Source of the DNA: CAHJWH01 sp965198905
Lineage (GTDB): Bacteria; Pseudomonadota; Alphaproteobacteria; Caulobacterales; Caulobacteraceae
Direction: 5' to 3'
Assembly (NCBI GenBank): GCA_965198905.1
Contig: OZ240678.1
Span: forward strand, 3,410,001 to 3,474,000
DNA: 64,000 nucleotides
Below the pieces are notes generated by a model, which searched no databases, was not told the DNA's origin, and saw nothing but the letters and a program-made list of their open reading frames with translations. Position 1 is the stretch's first letter; every line of letters begins with the position of its first letter. The translations under genes were made by a program, and so were the position numbers. This document shows, one piece after another, positions 46,053-55,884 of the stretch.

Positions 46053-47246
46053 TTGCCGGCAGACGTGACGGGCTATGTTGCGCCCACTCGGGCGTCCTAC
46101 GCCGAAGACCCCGCCCGATCCCGGGGCCGCCGCCACCCCGAGGCCGAAAGCGCCATCCGCACCGCCTTCGCCCGGGACCGCGACCGGGTGATCCACTGCT
46201 CGGCCTTTCGCCGACTGAAGGAGAAGACCCAGGTTTTCGTGGCGCACGAGGGCGACCATTTCCGCACAAGGCTCACTCACAGCCTGGAGGTGGCCCAGAT
46301 CGCCCGCTCCATCGCCAAGGCGCTGGGCCTGGACGACGACCTGGCGGAAGGCGTGGCGCTCGCCCACGACCTCGGCCATCCGCCCTTCGCCCATGCGGGC
46401 GAGGACCAGCTGCAGGCCTGCATGGCGCCCTATGGCGGCTTCGACCACAACGTGCAGACCTTCCGCGTGCTGGTGCGGCTGGAACGGCGCTATCCTGAGT
46501 TCGAGGGGCTGAACCTTAGCTGGGAGACGCTGGAGGGCGTGGTCAAGCACAACGGTCCTGCGGTTGGTCAGCTCGACAAGCCGGCGTTCGCGCCCATCCT
46601 GGCCTTCGACCGGGCGTTTCCGCTCCGCCTGGAGACCTTCGCCTCAGCCGAGGCCCAGGTGGCGGCGCTCGCCGACGACATCGCCTACAACAACCACGAC
46701 GTGGACGACGGGCTTCAGGCCGGGCTGTTCGGAATCGAGGACTTGCTTGAAGTGCCGCTGATCGGCCAGATCCTCCGCTCGGTCCAGGCCGACTGGCCGG
46801 GCCTGGAGCTGCGGCTGCTGCGGCTCGAATCAGTGCGGCGGATGATCGGGGCCATGGTGGGCGACGTGCTGGCCGAGACCCGACGACGCGCCGCAGAGGC
46901 CCAAGGCTTGACGGCTGAGGACGTGCGCGTCCTCGGGCGACAGCTGGTCGCCTTTTCTCCGCAGATGTTCGAGGACCTTAACCGGCTTCGCGTCTTTCTG
47001 TACGAGCGGATGTATCGGCACCACCGGCAGAACCGCACCCGCAGCGCCGCCAAGCGTATCCTGCGCGGACTGTTCGGCCTCTACATGGAGGAGGGCGACG
47101 TCATGCCGCCGGCCTGGTTTCAGCGCACCCTGAAGGTGGACGAGGCCAAGCGGGCGCGGGTGGTATGCGACTATATCGCCGGCATGACCGACCGCTTCGC
47201 CATCGACGAGCACCGGCGGCTCTTTGGGCTGGAGAGCTGGCGTTAG
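46053..47246 (+). CDS. dgt: dGTP triphosphohydrolase-like protein (HD domain)
   Basis: 397 residues. The HD-domain metal ligands are seen in RTRLTHSLEVAQIARSIA, LAHDLGHPPFAHAGED and the later ADDIAYNNHDVDDGL. The opening YAEDPARSRGRRHPE and HCSAFRRLKEKTQVF is typical of the alphaproteobacterial dgt type, which hydrolyses dNTPs to nucleosides and triphosphate. The start is a TTG at 46053 with GGAGG upstream; a GTG at 46065 is an alternative. In related genomes argS commonly follows; here a SPOR-domain gene follows directly. Confidence 0.9.
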   Translation: MPADVTGYVAPTRASYAEDPARSRGRRHPEAESAIRTAFARDRDRVIHCSAFRRLKEKTQVFVAHEGDHFRTRLTHSLEVAQIARSIAKALGLDDDLAEGVALAHDLGHPPFAHAGEDQLQACMAPYGGFDHNVQTFRVLVRLERRYPEFEGLNLSWETLEGVVKHNGPAVGQLDKPAFAPILAFDRAFPLRLETFASAEAQVAALADDIAYNNHDVDDGLQAGLFGIEDLLEVPLIGQILRSVQADWPGLELRLLRLESVRRMIGAMVGDVLAETRRRAAEAQGLTAEDVRVLGRQLVAFSPQMFEDLNRLRVFLYERMYRHHRQNRTRSAAKRILRGLFGLYMEEGDVMPPAWFQRTLKVDEAKRARVVCDYIAGMTDRFAIDEHRRLFGLESWR

Positions 47247-47386
47247 GGTTTGGTTAACCTCCTTCCTCTGTCGTTCAGGGTAAGACGATCAGGCCGCGCC
47301 GAGTCTCAGGCGCGGCGGGTTACAGTATGAGCAGGCTTGCGATTCGGGCGTCGTCCCGGCTCGCCAACCGTCCGGAGCGGCCAGGC

Positions 47387-48466
47387 ATGAGCGATTACGA
47401 CCGCGGGGCCTACACCCCCCAGACCGACGCGCCGCTGGCCTTCGACCCGCGCCGCCCGAGCGAGCGCCGACCCATGCCCATGGCCCTGATCGGTAGCGCC
47501 GTGGTGCTGGTGGTGCTGCTCGCGGGGGTGGCCATGGTTTATCGCGGCGGCGTGCGCCATGCGGGCGAGAGCCCCCGCCCGGTGGGCGAGCCGGTGATGG
47601 CGGTGAAGACCGCCCCGCCGCCGAGCGCCTCGACCTCGGCCCCGCCGGCGAACCTGGACGTCTACAACGCCGGCGAGGACAACACCGCAGCCCCCAGCGC
47701 TAACCAGACCGGCGCATCTGCAGCCGGATCGTCGCCATCGACCGCGACCCAGTCGGCGACGAGCCAGCCAACCTTCGTCGCGCCTGCTGAGCAGCCCGCC
47801 GCCCGTCCGGCGCCTAAGGCGTCCACGGTCGCCATGCTCGCCAAACCGTCCGCGCCCACCCAGATCGAGCGTCGTCCAACGCCGACTGAAAGCGCCGCCT
47901 CGGCGCCGCCACCTCCCGCCAAGCTCGCCGCCGCACCGGCTAAAAAGACGCCCTCGAAGGCCACGGTGACGACCGTCGAGAAGACGACCACATCTGAGAA
48001 GACGGAAACATCCGCGAAGACCGCCCCCACCGCGCCCGCGCATCACGCCGCGCCCCGCACCAAGGTCGACGAGTCGGAACTCGCCGCAGCCGGCATGACC
48101 CGCCCCGCCAATGACGAGGCGGCGTCGGACACGGCGCCCGCCCCCGCCGTCCACAAGGCCAAACCGGTCCAGACGGCTGCTCCCACGTCTGAGTCTTCAG
48201 CCGCCGCAACTCCTTCGGCGACCGGCAAGGCGGTGGTCCAGATCGGCGCCTTCTCGTCCAGCGCCCTGGCCGACAAGGGCTATGCGGACGTGTCGGCCAC
48301 CCTGCCGTCACAGATGGGGGGCAAGGCCAAGCATGTGCAGTCCTTGGACAAGGACGGGGCCACCCTTTACCGCACCTGGCTATCCGGTTTCGCCACCCGC
48401 GCCGACGCCCAGGCCTTCTGCGACGCGCTGAAGGCCAAGGGTAAGACCTGCCTGGTGCGCGGCTGA
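47387..48466 (+). CDS. SPOR-domain inner membrane protein
   Basis: 359 residues from the ATG at 47387 (MSDYDRGAYTPQTDAPL). A short cytoplasmic head precedes one transmembrane helix (ALIGSAVVLVVLLAGVAMVY). A long low-complexity Ala/Pro/Thr/Lys-rich periplasmic linker follows, then a C-terminal SPOR domain (~280-359; VVQIGAFSSSALADKGYADV to FCDALKAKGKTCLVRG), which binds denuded peptidoglycan at division sites. The in-frame ATG at 47327 would add 20 residues not seen in relatives. Upstream of nagZ and seven bases from it, so probably co-transcribed. Confidence 0.85.
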   Translation: MSDYDRGAYTPQTDAPLAFDPRRPSERRPMPMALIGSAVVLVVLLAGVAMVYRGGVRHAGESPRPVGEPVMAVKTAPPPSASTSAPPANLDVYNAGEDNTAAPSANQTGASAAGSSPSTATQSATSQPTFVAPAEQPAARPAPKASTVAMLAKPSAPTQIERRPTPTESAASAPPPPAKLAAAPAKKTPSKATVTTVEKTTTSEKTETSAKTAPTAPAHHAAPRTKVDESELAAAGMTRPANDEAASDTAPAPAVHKAKPVQTAAPTSESSAAATPSATGKAVVQIGAFSSSALADKGYADVSATLPSQMGGKAKHVQSLDKDGATLYRTWLSGFATRADAQAFCDALKAKGKTCLVRG

Positions 48467-48473
48467 TACGCCC

Positions 48474-49514
48474 TTGAGCGCCGCCTGCATCCTGGGCTGC
48501 GCCGGAACGACGCTGTCAGCGGAGGAGCGGGCGCTCTATCGCGACGTGAAGCCCTGGGGCTTCATCCTGTTCGCCCGCAACATCGCGGACGCGGATCAGG
48601 TGCGCCGGCTGAACGACAGCCTGCGCGAAGCGGTCGACGACGAGGCCGCCCTGATCTTCGTGGACCAGGAGGGCGGGCGGGTGCAGCGGCTGAAGCCGCC
48701 CCTGGCCAAGCTCCGCCGGCCCGCCGCCCTGTTCGGCCAGCTCTATGACCGCGCCCCCGAGCACGCGGTTGAGGCGGTGATCCTGAACCACCGGCTATTG
48801 GCGCACGAGCTGTCGGCGTTCGGCTTCGACGCGGACTGCGCGCCTTGCGTGGACCTGCTGAGCCCGCAAGGCCACGGGGTGATCGGCGACCGCGCCTTCG
48901 GAAGCGATGCGTCCCGGGTGGCGGCGCTGGGCCGCGCGGCCATGGACGGCCTGCTGGCCGGCGGCGTCGCGCCCGTGGTCAAGCACATCCCGGGCCACGG
49001 TCGCGCCGAGGCCGACAGCCACCACCAGCTGCCGGTCGTCTCCACACCCCTGGCGGTGCTGGAGGAGACCGACTTCGCGCCGTTCCGGGCGCTGGCCGAC
49101 GCGCCCATGGCCATGACCGCGCACGTCACCTTCACCGCGGTCGACCCGGAGGCCTGCGTCACCCTCTCGCATCGGGCGATCTCCACGGTGATCCGCGGCC
49201 ACATCGGCTTCGACGGCCTGCTGATGTCTGACGACCTTTCGATGAAGGCGCTCGGCGGCGGCTTCGCCGATCGCACCCGGCGCGCCTTCGACGCCGGCTG
49301 CGACGTGGTCCTGCACTGCAACGGCGAGATGGCGGAGATGAGAGACGTCGTGCGCGCGACGCCCGAGCTTGTTGGTCGGCCAGCCGAGCGCGCCGCCGAC
49401 GCCCGCGCCGTCGCCCGCCGCACCCAGCCGTTCGATCCGGACGCCGCCGAGGCGCGCCTGGACGACCTCGGGCTCGCCGGCCGCGACGCGACGCCGGCCC
49501 CTGACGTCCCGTGA
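48474..49514 (+). CDS. nagZ: Beta-N-acetylhexosaminidase, peptidoglycan recycling
   Basis: 346 residues of glycoside hydrolase family 3. The signature KHIPGHGRAEADSHHQLP (K170; catalytic His176/Asp on the flexible loop) and the nucleophile Asp in GLLMSDDLSMKAL are present. It removes GlcNAc from anhydromuropeptides in the cytoplasm. The start is a TTG at 48474 (MSAACILGCAGTTLS, as in relatives). The stop overlaps the scpA GTG by four bases. Confidence 0.93.
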   Translation: MSAACILGCAGTTLSAEERALYRDVKPWGFILFARNIADADQVRRLNDSLREAVDDEAALIFVDQEGGRVQRLKPPLAKLRRPAALFGQLYDRAPEHAVEAVILNHRLLAHELSAFGFDADCAPCVDLLSPQGHGVIGDRAFGSDASRVAALGRAAMDGLLAGGVAPVVKHIPGHGRAEADSHHQLPVVSTPLAVLEETDFAPFRALADAPMAMTAHVTFTAVDPEACVTLSHRAISTVIRGHIGFDGLLMSDDLSMKALGGGFADRTRRAFDAGCDVVLHCNGEMAEMRDVVRATPELVGRPAERAADARAVARRTQPFDPDAAEARLDDLGLAGRDATPAPDVP

Positions 49515-50323
49515 CCCTGCCGTTCCAGCCCACGCTCGACTTCGAGGCGGCGGATCGGGCCTCCGCCCTCGGCGAGGCCCTGGTGCTGGAGCTGGACGGC
49601 TTCGAGGGACCGCTGCACCTGCTGCTGGCGCTGGCGCGCGGGCAGAAGGTCGACCTGCTGCAGATCTCCATCTCCCGGCTGGCCGAGCAGTACCTGGCCT
49701 TCGTGGAGACCCAGCGGAAGCGGCGCTTCAGCCTGGCGGCGGAATACCTCGTCATGGCCGCCTGGCTGGCCTACCTGAAGTCGCGCCTGCTGCTGCCCCG
49801 AAGCAAGTCGCAGGCGGCTGATGAAGCCGGGCCCGAGGACCTCGTCGAATCCCTCGCCTTCCGCCTGGCCAAGCTGGACGCCATGCGCGGCGCGGCGGAG
49901 GCGCTGAAGGCTGCGCCCCAACTCGGCCGCGATGTCTTCCCCAGAGGGGCCGGCGAGGACCGCACCGTGCGCGCCGCTCCGGGCCTGGAGGAAGACCTCT
50001 ACGACCTGATGAGCGCCTACGCCGCCGCCCGGCTGCGTCCCCTGGCCGCTCGCTACCGCCCGCCGGCCCGGGTGGAGGCCTATCCGCTGGAGGCCGCCCG
50101 CGAACGGCTGCACCAGATGCTGCCGCGCCTGCACGACTGGACAAGCCTGGAGCAGGTCGCCCCGTCCGCGCCTGCGCGGGGCGGAGGCGGTCCGAGGCGC
50201 GCGTCCTACGTCGCCTCCACCTTCGCCGCTGGCCTGGAGATGACCCGCGACGGCGCCCTGGAGCTTCGCCAGGCGGAGGCCCTCGCCGCCCTCTACCTGC
50301 GCGCCCGGCGAGGGGAGGGGTGA
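49511..50323 (+). CDS. scpA: Segregation and condensation protein A
   Basis: 270-residue kleisin subunit of the SMC-ScpAB condensin. The N-terminal SMC-neck-binding segment LDGFEGPLHLLLALARGQKV is followed by LLQISISRLAEQYL and the winged-helix-forming C-terminal part. GTG start at 49511 overlapping the nagZ stop. It is translationally coupled to scpB by GTGA. Confidence 0.93.
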   Translation: MTLPFQPTLDFEAADRASALGEALVLELDGFEGPLHLLLALARGQKVDLLQISISRLAEQYLAFVETQRKRRFSLAAEYLVMAAWLAYLKSRLLLPRSKSQAADEAGPEDLVESLAFRLAKLDAMRGAAEALKAAPQLGRDVFPRGAGEDRTVRAAPGLEEDLYDLMSAYAAARLRPLAARYRPPARVEAYPLEAARERLHQMLPRLHDWTSLEQVAPSAPARGGGGPRRASYVASTFAAGLEMTRDGALELRQAEALAALYLRARRGEG

Positions 50324-50979
50324 GCACCGAAGCCCTGTTCGACGCGCTGGCGCTGGAGCGGCAGGTCGAGGCGCTGCTGTTCGCCGCCGCCGAGCCGCTG
50401 TCCCTGCAGGATCTGGAACGGAGGCTGGCTGCGGACGCCGACGTGGCCGGCGCCCTGGCGCGCCTGACGACGCGCTATGCCGACCGCGGCGTTCAGCTCC
50501 AGTGCGTCGCGGGCCGCTGGCGCTTCGCCACCGCGCCTGATCTGGCCCACCTGCTGGATGATCGCCGAGAGGAGCCGCGCCGCCTCTCGCGCGCCGCCAT
50601 GGAGACCCTGGCCATCATCGCCTACCACCAGCCGGTCACCCGCGCCGAGATCGACGCCATCCGTGGCGTGAGCCTCAGCCGCGGCACTCTCGACGTGCTG
50701 CTGGAGGTCGGCTGGGTGCGCTTGCGCGGCCGCAGGCGCTCGCCGGGTCGCCCGGTGACCTACGGCGTCACCGACGCCTTCCTCGAACACTTCGGCCTGC
50801 CGACCCTCGCCGACCTGCCTGGCCTGTCCGAGATGAAGGCCGCCGGCCTGCTGAGCCTGGACCTGCCCCCAGGCTTCAGCGTGCCGACGCCAGGCGCCGC
50901 CAAGGCCGACGACGAAGACCCGCTCGACGAGAGCGACCGCCCCGAGTTCGTGCAGGATTTCGTGGGCGGCGAGGGCTAG
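50320..50979 (+). CDS. scpB: Segregation and condensation protein B
   Basis: 219 residues with two winged-helix domains. Visible are QVEALLFAAAEPLSLQDLER and ALETLAIIAYHQPVTRAEID-like text (AMETLAIIAYHQPVTRAEID), then GVSLSRGTLDVLLEVGWVRL and RPVTYGVTDAFLEHFGL. Accessory subunit of condensin, bound to ScpA. GTG start. In many alphaproteobacteria tatA-tatB-tatC follow; here a family B repeat and murA follow. Confidence 0.93.
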   Translation: MSTEALFDALALERQVEALLFAAAEPLSLQDLERRLAADADVAGALARLTTRYADRGVQLQCVAGRWRFATAPDLAHLLDDRREEPRRLSRAAMETLAIIAYHQPVTRAEIDAIRGVSLSRGTLDVLLEVGWVRLRGRRRSPGRPVTYGVTDAFLEHFGLPTLADLPGLSEMKAAGLLSLDLPPGFSVPTPGAAKADDEDPLDESDRPEFVQDFVGGEG

Positions 50980-50983
50980 CAGA

Positions 50984-51101
50984 TGCTTTCCCTTTGGGGG
51001 GAGATGTCGGCGAAGCCGACGGAGGGGGCTCCAGCTTGAAACCAGCGGCGCAGCCCCCTCCACCAGCTGCGCTGGTCCCCTCCCCCGAGAGGGAAGGATC
51101 A
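50984..51101. repeat. Family B palindromic repeat between scpB and murA
   Basis: The arms TGCTTTCCCTTTGGGGGGAG and TCCCCCGAGAGGGAAGGATC are imperfect inverted repeats. The core GTCGGCGAAGCCGACGGAGG, GGGCTCC and the opposed CAGCCCCCTCCACCAGCTGC matches the element at 45491-45624. Confidence 0.85.
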
Positions 51102-51169
51102 TAAAACCGCCAACCTTGCGCCCCGTCCCCGCTGCTGTAGAACCGACCGCCTTCTGGAGCGGATGTCGC

Positions 51170-52453
<1,284 letters not shown>

Positions 52454-52455
52454 GC

Positions 52456-52923
52456 ATGGACCAGGCCGTATCGGACCCCTGTCGCCCGCTTCGCCTGCTC
52501 GCTCAGGACGAGGACGACCTGCAGATCGTCTCCGCCGCTCTGCAGGACGCCATCGCCCATGTCGGAGACATCCGCTTCGAGGCCAAGGCGCGCACCCTGA
52601 CCATCATGTTCAACCGCTACCGCTGGGAAGGCGCGGGAGGCCCTTGCGGCGAGCGGGTGGCCTCGGCGCTGCAGTTCGGCGACGTGATCCGGGTGCGCCA
52701 TCGCGGGCTGTCCAGCGAGGATCCCGGCGCCCTGGTCTCCTGCCTCGCGCTAGGTTTCGAGGCCGGCGAGTCCCCAGGGGGACAGGTGCTGATGCGGTTC
52801 TCCCACGGGGGCGATCTGGCGGCGGAGGTGGAGTGCATCGACGCAGTGCTGGCGGATGTGTCCGAGGCCTGGCCCGCCGGCCGGGCGCCGGACCATACCA
52901 TGGACGAGGAGGCGGTGGCGTGA
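52456..52923 (+). CDS. DUF2948 family protein
   Basis: 155 residues, no signal or membrane segments. The pattern LRLLAQDEDDLQIVSAALQD, then FNRYRWE and a conserved VLADVSEAWPA near the C-terminus marks DUF2948, a small cytoplasmic family nearly always placed between murA and hisD in Alphaproteobacteria. Function unknown. Two bases separate it from murA. Confidence 0.85.
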   Translation: MDQAVSDPCRPLRLLAQDEDDLQIVSAALQDAIAHVGDIRFEAKARTLTIMFNRYRWEGAGGPCGERVASALQFGDVIRVRHRGLSSEDPGALVSCLALGFEAGESPGGQVLMRFSHGGDLAAEVECIDAVLADVSEAWPAGRAPDHTMDEEAVA

Positions 52924-52940
52924 GGCTTGCGGCCGGGGCG

Positions 52941-53056
52941 TGCGTCCTTCGAGACGCGGGCCGAGGCCCGCTCCTCAGGATGACGAAGGGTTTGGATTGC
53001 ACAGATGCTCGTCATGCTGAGGAGGGCTCTGCAAGAGCCTGTCTCGAAGCACTCAG
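52941..53056. repeat. Family C palindromic intergenic repeat, copy 2
   Basis: TGCGTCCTTCGAGACGCGGG and CCTGTCTCGAAGCACTCA form the outer arms, GCTCCTCAGGATGACGAAGG and GCTCGTCATGCTGAGGAGGG the inner pair. It is closely similar to 40301-40415 in length and order and lies between DUF2948 and hisD. Confidence 0.82.
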
Positions 53057-53078
53057 CCCGTCGCTACGAGCCTGAGTC

Positions 53079-54386
53079 ATGCGCCGCTTCGACGCCGCCG
53101 ATCTTGAGTTCGACGCCGCCTTTCGCAGGTTCCTGGACGAACCCCGCGGTGCTCCGGCCGATGTGGACGCCGCGGTCGCGGGCATCATCGAGGGCGTCCG
53201 CACCGGCGGCTTGGACGCGGTGCTGGACTACGCCCGCCGCTTCGATGGCGTCGAGCTGACCGCCGAAACGCTCCGGGTCACGCCTGAGGAGATCGCCGCG
53301 GGTGTCGCGGCCTGCCCGGTCGATGTGCGCGAGGCCATCGCCTTCGCCGCGCGTCGTATCCGCAGCTATCACGAGCGCCAGCGCCCCGCCGATGAGCGCT
53401 TCACCGACGAGGCGGGGGTGGAGCTCGGCTGGCGCTGGACGGCGCTGGAGTCGGTGGGCGTCTACGTGCCGGGCGGCCGGGCGGCCTATCCCTCCACCGT
53501 GCTGATGAATGCGGTGCCCGCGAACGTGGCGGGTGTCGATCGCATCGCCATGGTCACGCCCCCCGGCCGGATCGAGCCCGCGGTGCTGGCCGCCGCCCAC
53601 GAGGCCGGCGTCACCGAGATATGGAAGCTGGGCGGCGCGCACGCCGTGGCCGCCCTCGCCTATGGCGCGGGTCCGATTCGTCCGGTGGACAAGATCGTTG
53701 GCCCCGGCAACGCCTATGTCACCGCCGCCAAGCGTAGGCTCTACGGCGTCGTGGGCATCGACGCCCTGGCCGGACCGTCGGAGATCGTGGTGGTGGCGAG
53801 CGCCGACAATGATCCAGATTGGATCGCCGCGGACCTTCTGTCCCAGGCCGAGCACGACCCCGACGCCCAGTCGATCCTGATCACCGACGACGCCGGCTTC
53901 GCCGCAGCCGTGTTGGCGGCGGTGGAGCGGCAGCTCGCCGGCCTGAAGACGCAGGTGGTGGCGCGGGCCTCCTGGCGCGAACACGGCGCGGTGGTGGTGG
54001 CCCCCCTCGACGCGGCCCCCACCTTGGTCGACCTGATCGCCCCCGAGCATGTGGAGTTCGCGCTCGACCACCCCGAGCGGCTGGCGGACAGGGTTCGCCA
54101 TGCCGGCGCGATCTTCCTCGGACGCCACACGCCCGAGGCGCTAGGCGACTACGTGGCGGGGTCCAACCACGTGCTGCCGACCAGCCGGGCGGCGCGCTTT
54201 TCGTCGGGGCTGTCGGTGTACGACTTCCTGAAGCGGACCTCGGTGGTGCGCTGCGACCCGGCCGCCTTCGCCGTGTTGGGGCCGCACACCCGCGTCCTGG
54301 CGCAGGCCGAGGGGTTGCCCGCCCACGCCCGTTCCGCCACCCTGCGGCTCGACACGACGGCCGAGCGCGCCCACGCCGCCGAATGA
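53079..54386 (+). CDS. hisD: Histidinol dehydrogenase
   Basis: Last two oxidation steps of histidine synthesis, L-histidinol to L-histidine, with NAD+ and zinc. 435 residues with ESVGVYVPGGRAAYPS, VDKIVGPGNAYVTAAKR, LAGPSEIVVVA, SQAEHDPDAQS (Gln/His zinc ligands) and GSNHVLPTSRAARFSSGLSV. Complete. Stop overlaps the next start (ATGA). Other his genes are not in this window. Confidence 0.96.
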   Translation: MRRFDAADLEFDAAFRRFLDEPRGAPADVDAAVAGIIEGVRTGGLDAVLDYARRFDGVELTAETLRVTPEEIAAGVAACPVDVREAIAFAARRIRSYHERQRPADERFTDEAGVELGWRWTALESVGVYVPGGRAAYPSTVLMNAVPANVAGVDRIAMVTPPGRIEPAVLAAAHEAGVTEIWKLGGAHAVAALAYGAGPIRPVDKIVGPGNAYVTAAKRRLYGVVGIDALAGPSEIVVVASADNDPDWIAADLLSQAEHDPDAQSILITDDAGFAAAVLAAVERQLAGLKTQVVARASWREHGAVVVAPLDAAPTLVDLIAPEHVEFALDHPERLADRVRHAGAIFLGRHTPEALGDYVAGSNHVLPTSRAARFSSGLSVYDFLKRTSVVRCDPAAFAVLGPHTRVLAQAEGLPAHARSATLRLDTTAERAHAAE

Positions 54387-54853
54387 GCGACGCCGACCAC
54401 AGGCTGGAGGCCATCGAGATCGACGAAGTCTCGCTGGCCCCCGCCAGCCGCGACGTGGAGCACGAACGCCAGGTCGCCATCTTCGACCTGCTGGAGGAGA
54501 ACAGCTTCCAGCCTGACGGCGCAGAAGCTGGTCCCTATGCGCTCAGGATATCCCTGCAGGACGGGCGTCTGGCGCTCGACATCACCGGCCAGGACTTCGA
54601 GCGGCGCCACCTGCTGTCGATGACCCCGTTCAAGAGCATCATCCGAGACTATTTCCTCATCTGTGAGAGCTATTACGACGCGATCCGCCACGCTGCCCCC
54701 GCCCAGATAGAGACCGTCGACATGGGTCGGCGCGGCCTGCACAACGAGGGTTCGGAAAAGCTGCGCGAGCGGCTCGAGGGCAAGATCGCGCTGGATTTCG
54801 ACACGGCGCGGCGCCTGTTCACCCTGATCTGCGCCCTGCACAGGCGACCCTGA
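54383..54853 (+). CDS. UPF0262 family protein
   Basis: 156 residues from the ATG at 54383, overlapping hisD by four bases. The segments HERQVAIFDLLEENSFQP, YALRISLQDGRLALDI and MTPFKSIIRDYFLICESYYD, then MGRRGLHNEGSEKLRERL are characteristic of UPF0262, restricted mainly to Alphaproteobacteria. Soluble; function unknown. It sits in the conserved hisD-UPF0262-phosphatase-maf order and is followed immediately by the phosphatase. Confidence 0.9.
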   Translation: MSDADHRLEAIEIDEVSLAPASRDVEHERQVAIFDLLEENSFQPDGAEAGPYALRISLQDGRLALDITGQDFERRHLLSMTPFKSIIRDYFLICESYYDAIRHAAPAQIETVDMGRRGLHNEGSEKLRERLEGKIALDFDTARRLFTLICALHRRP

Positions 54854-55300
54854 GTGGGCGGGGCGCCGGGAGCCGTGCTGTTCGCCTGCAACCTTAACCG
54901 GGTGCGCTCGCCGGTGGCGGCGGCGCTGATGCGTCGTCGCTTCGGAACGCGGGTGTTCGTGGACAGCTGTGGCCTGAGGCCCGGCGAGGCGGTCGATCCT
55001 TTCGCCGCCGCGACCGTCGCGGAAATCGGCCTGGACCTTTCGGATCATCGTCCAAAAGGTTTTGACGACCTGGAGGACGATTCTTTCGATCTCGTCATCT
55101 CCCTGACGCCCGAGGCTCACGCGCGCGCAACGGAGCTGACGCGGGGCAGGGCGGTTCAGCTGGAATTTTGGCCGAGTCCAGACCCGACGCTGGAAGGCGG
55201 ATCGCGCGACCAGCGGCTGGCGGCCTATCGCACCATGCGCCAGGACATCGACCGCCGGCTGGCCGAGCGTTTCGCCGCCGGCTGGAGCGCTGGAGGATGA
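54854..55300 (+). CDS. Low-molecular-weight phosphatase family protein
   Basis: 148 residues of the LMW protein-tyrosine-phosphatase/arsenate-reductase-like fold. The P-loop is CNLNRVRS, which keeps the C-x5-R-S catalytic pattern though not the usual CxGNICRS text. The general acid Asp lies in WPSPDPTLEGG. The start is the GTG at 54854, directly abutting the UPF0262 stop. The stop overlaps maf. Substrate not known; related genes in this position are annotated only as phosphatases. Confidence 0.82.
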   Translation: MGGAPGAVLFACNLNRVRSPVAAALMRRRFGTRVFVDSCGLRPGEAVDPFAAATVAEIGLDLSDHRPKGFDDLEDDSFDLVISLTPEAHARATELTRGRAVQLEFWPSPDPTLEGGSRDQRLAAYRTMRQDIDRRLAERFAAGWSAGG

Positions 55301-55884
55301 GCGGGACCCCGCGCACGCCGCTGGTGCTGGCGAGCGCCAGTCCGCGCCGCCTCGACCTGCTCCGCCAGGTCGGCGTGGAGCCCGAGGTCTGCGATCCGGC
55401 CGAGCTGGACGAAACGCCGGAGCGTGACGAACCGCCCACCCGCCTCGCCGTCCGCCTGGCCCTGGCCAAGGTGGAGCTGGTGGCGCTCCGCCGCCCTGAC
55501 GCCCTGGTGCTGGGGGCGGATACGGTGGTGGCGGTCGGCCGGCGCATCCTGCCCAAGGCGGAGAGCGCGGCGGAGGTGCGCCGCTGCCTGGAGCTGCTTT
55601 CCGGTCGCGCGCACCGGGTCCATACCGCCGTGGCGGTCGTGTCGCCGGGCCGGCCAGCCAGCTATCGCCGGGTGGATACCCGCCTGCACGTCAAGCGCCT
55701 CACGGGCGAAGAGATCGACGCCTATGTCGAAAGTGGCGAGGGACGGGGCAAGGCCGGCGGCTACGCCATCCAGGGGCGGGCCGGCGGGTTCGTCATCGAC
55801 CTGCAGGGCTCCTATTCCGCCGTCGTCGGGCTGCCGCTCTACGAGACGCTGAACCTGCTGCGGGGGAGGGGCTGGCGACCGTGA
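55297..55884 (+). CDS. maf: Maf-family nucleotide pyrophosphatase
   Basis: 195 residues. Opening LVLASASPRRLDLLRQVGVE, GADTVVAVGRRILPKAES and GKAGGYAIQGRAGGFVIDLQ with a GSYSAVVGLPLYET ending are the Maf signatures. Family members hydrolyse non-canonical or canonical NTPs to NMP and pyrophosphate (house-cleaning or division control). The ATG at 55297 overlaps the phosphatase stop; the stop overlaps the next GTG. Confidence 0.94.
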   Translation: MSGTPRTPLVLASASPRRLDLLRQVGVEPEVCDPAELDETPERDEPPTRLAVRLALAKVELVALRRPDALVLGADTVVAVGRRILPKAESAAEVRRCLELLSGRAHRVHTAVAVVSPGRPASYRRVDTRLHVKRLTGEEIDAYVESGEGRGKAGGYAIQGRAGGFVIDLQGSYSAVVGLPLYETLNLLRGRGWRP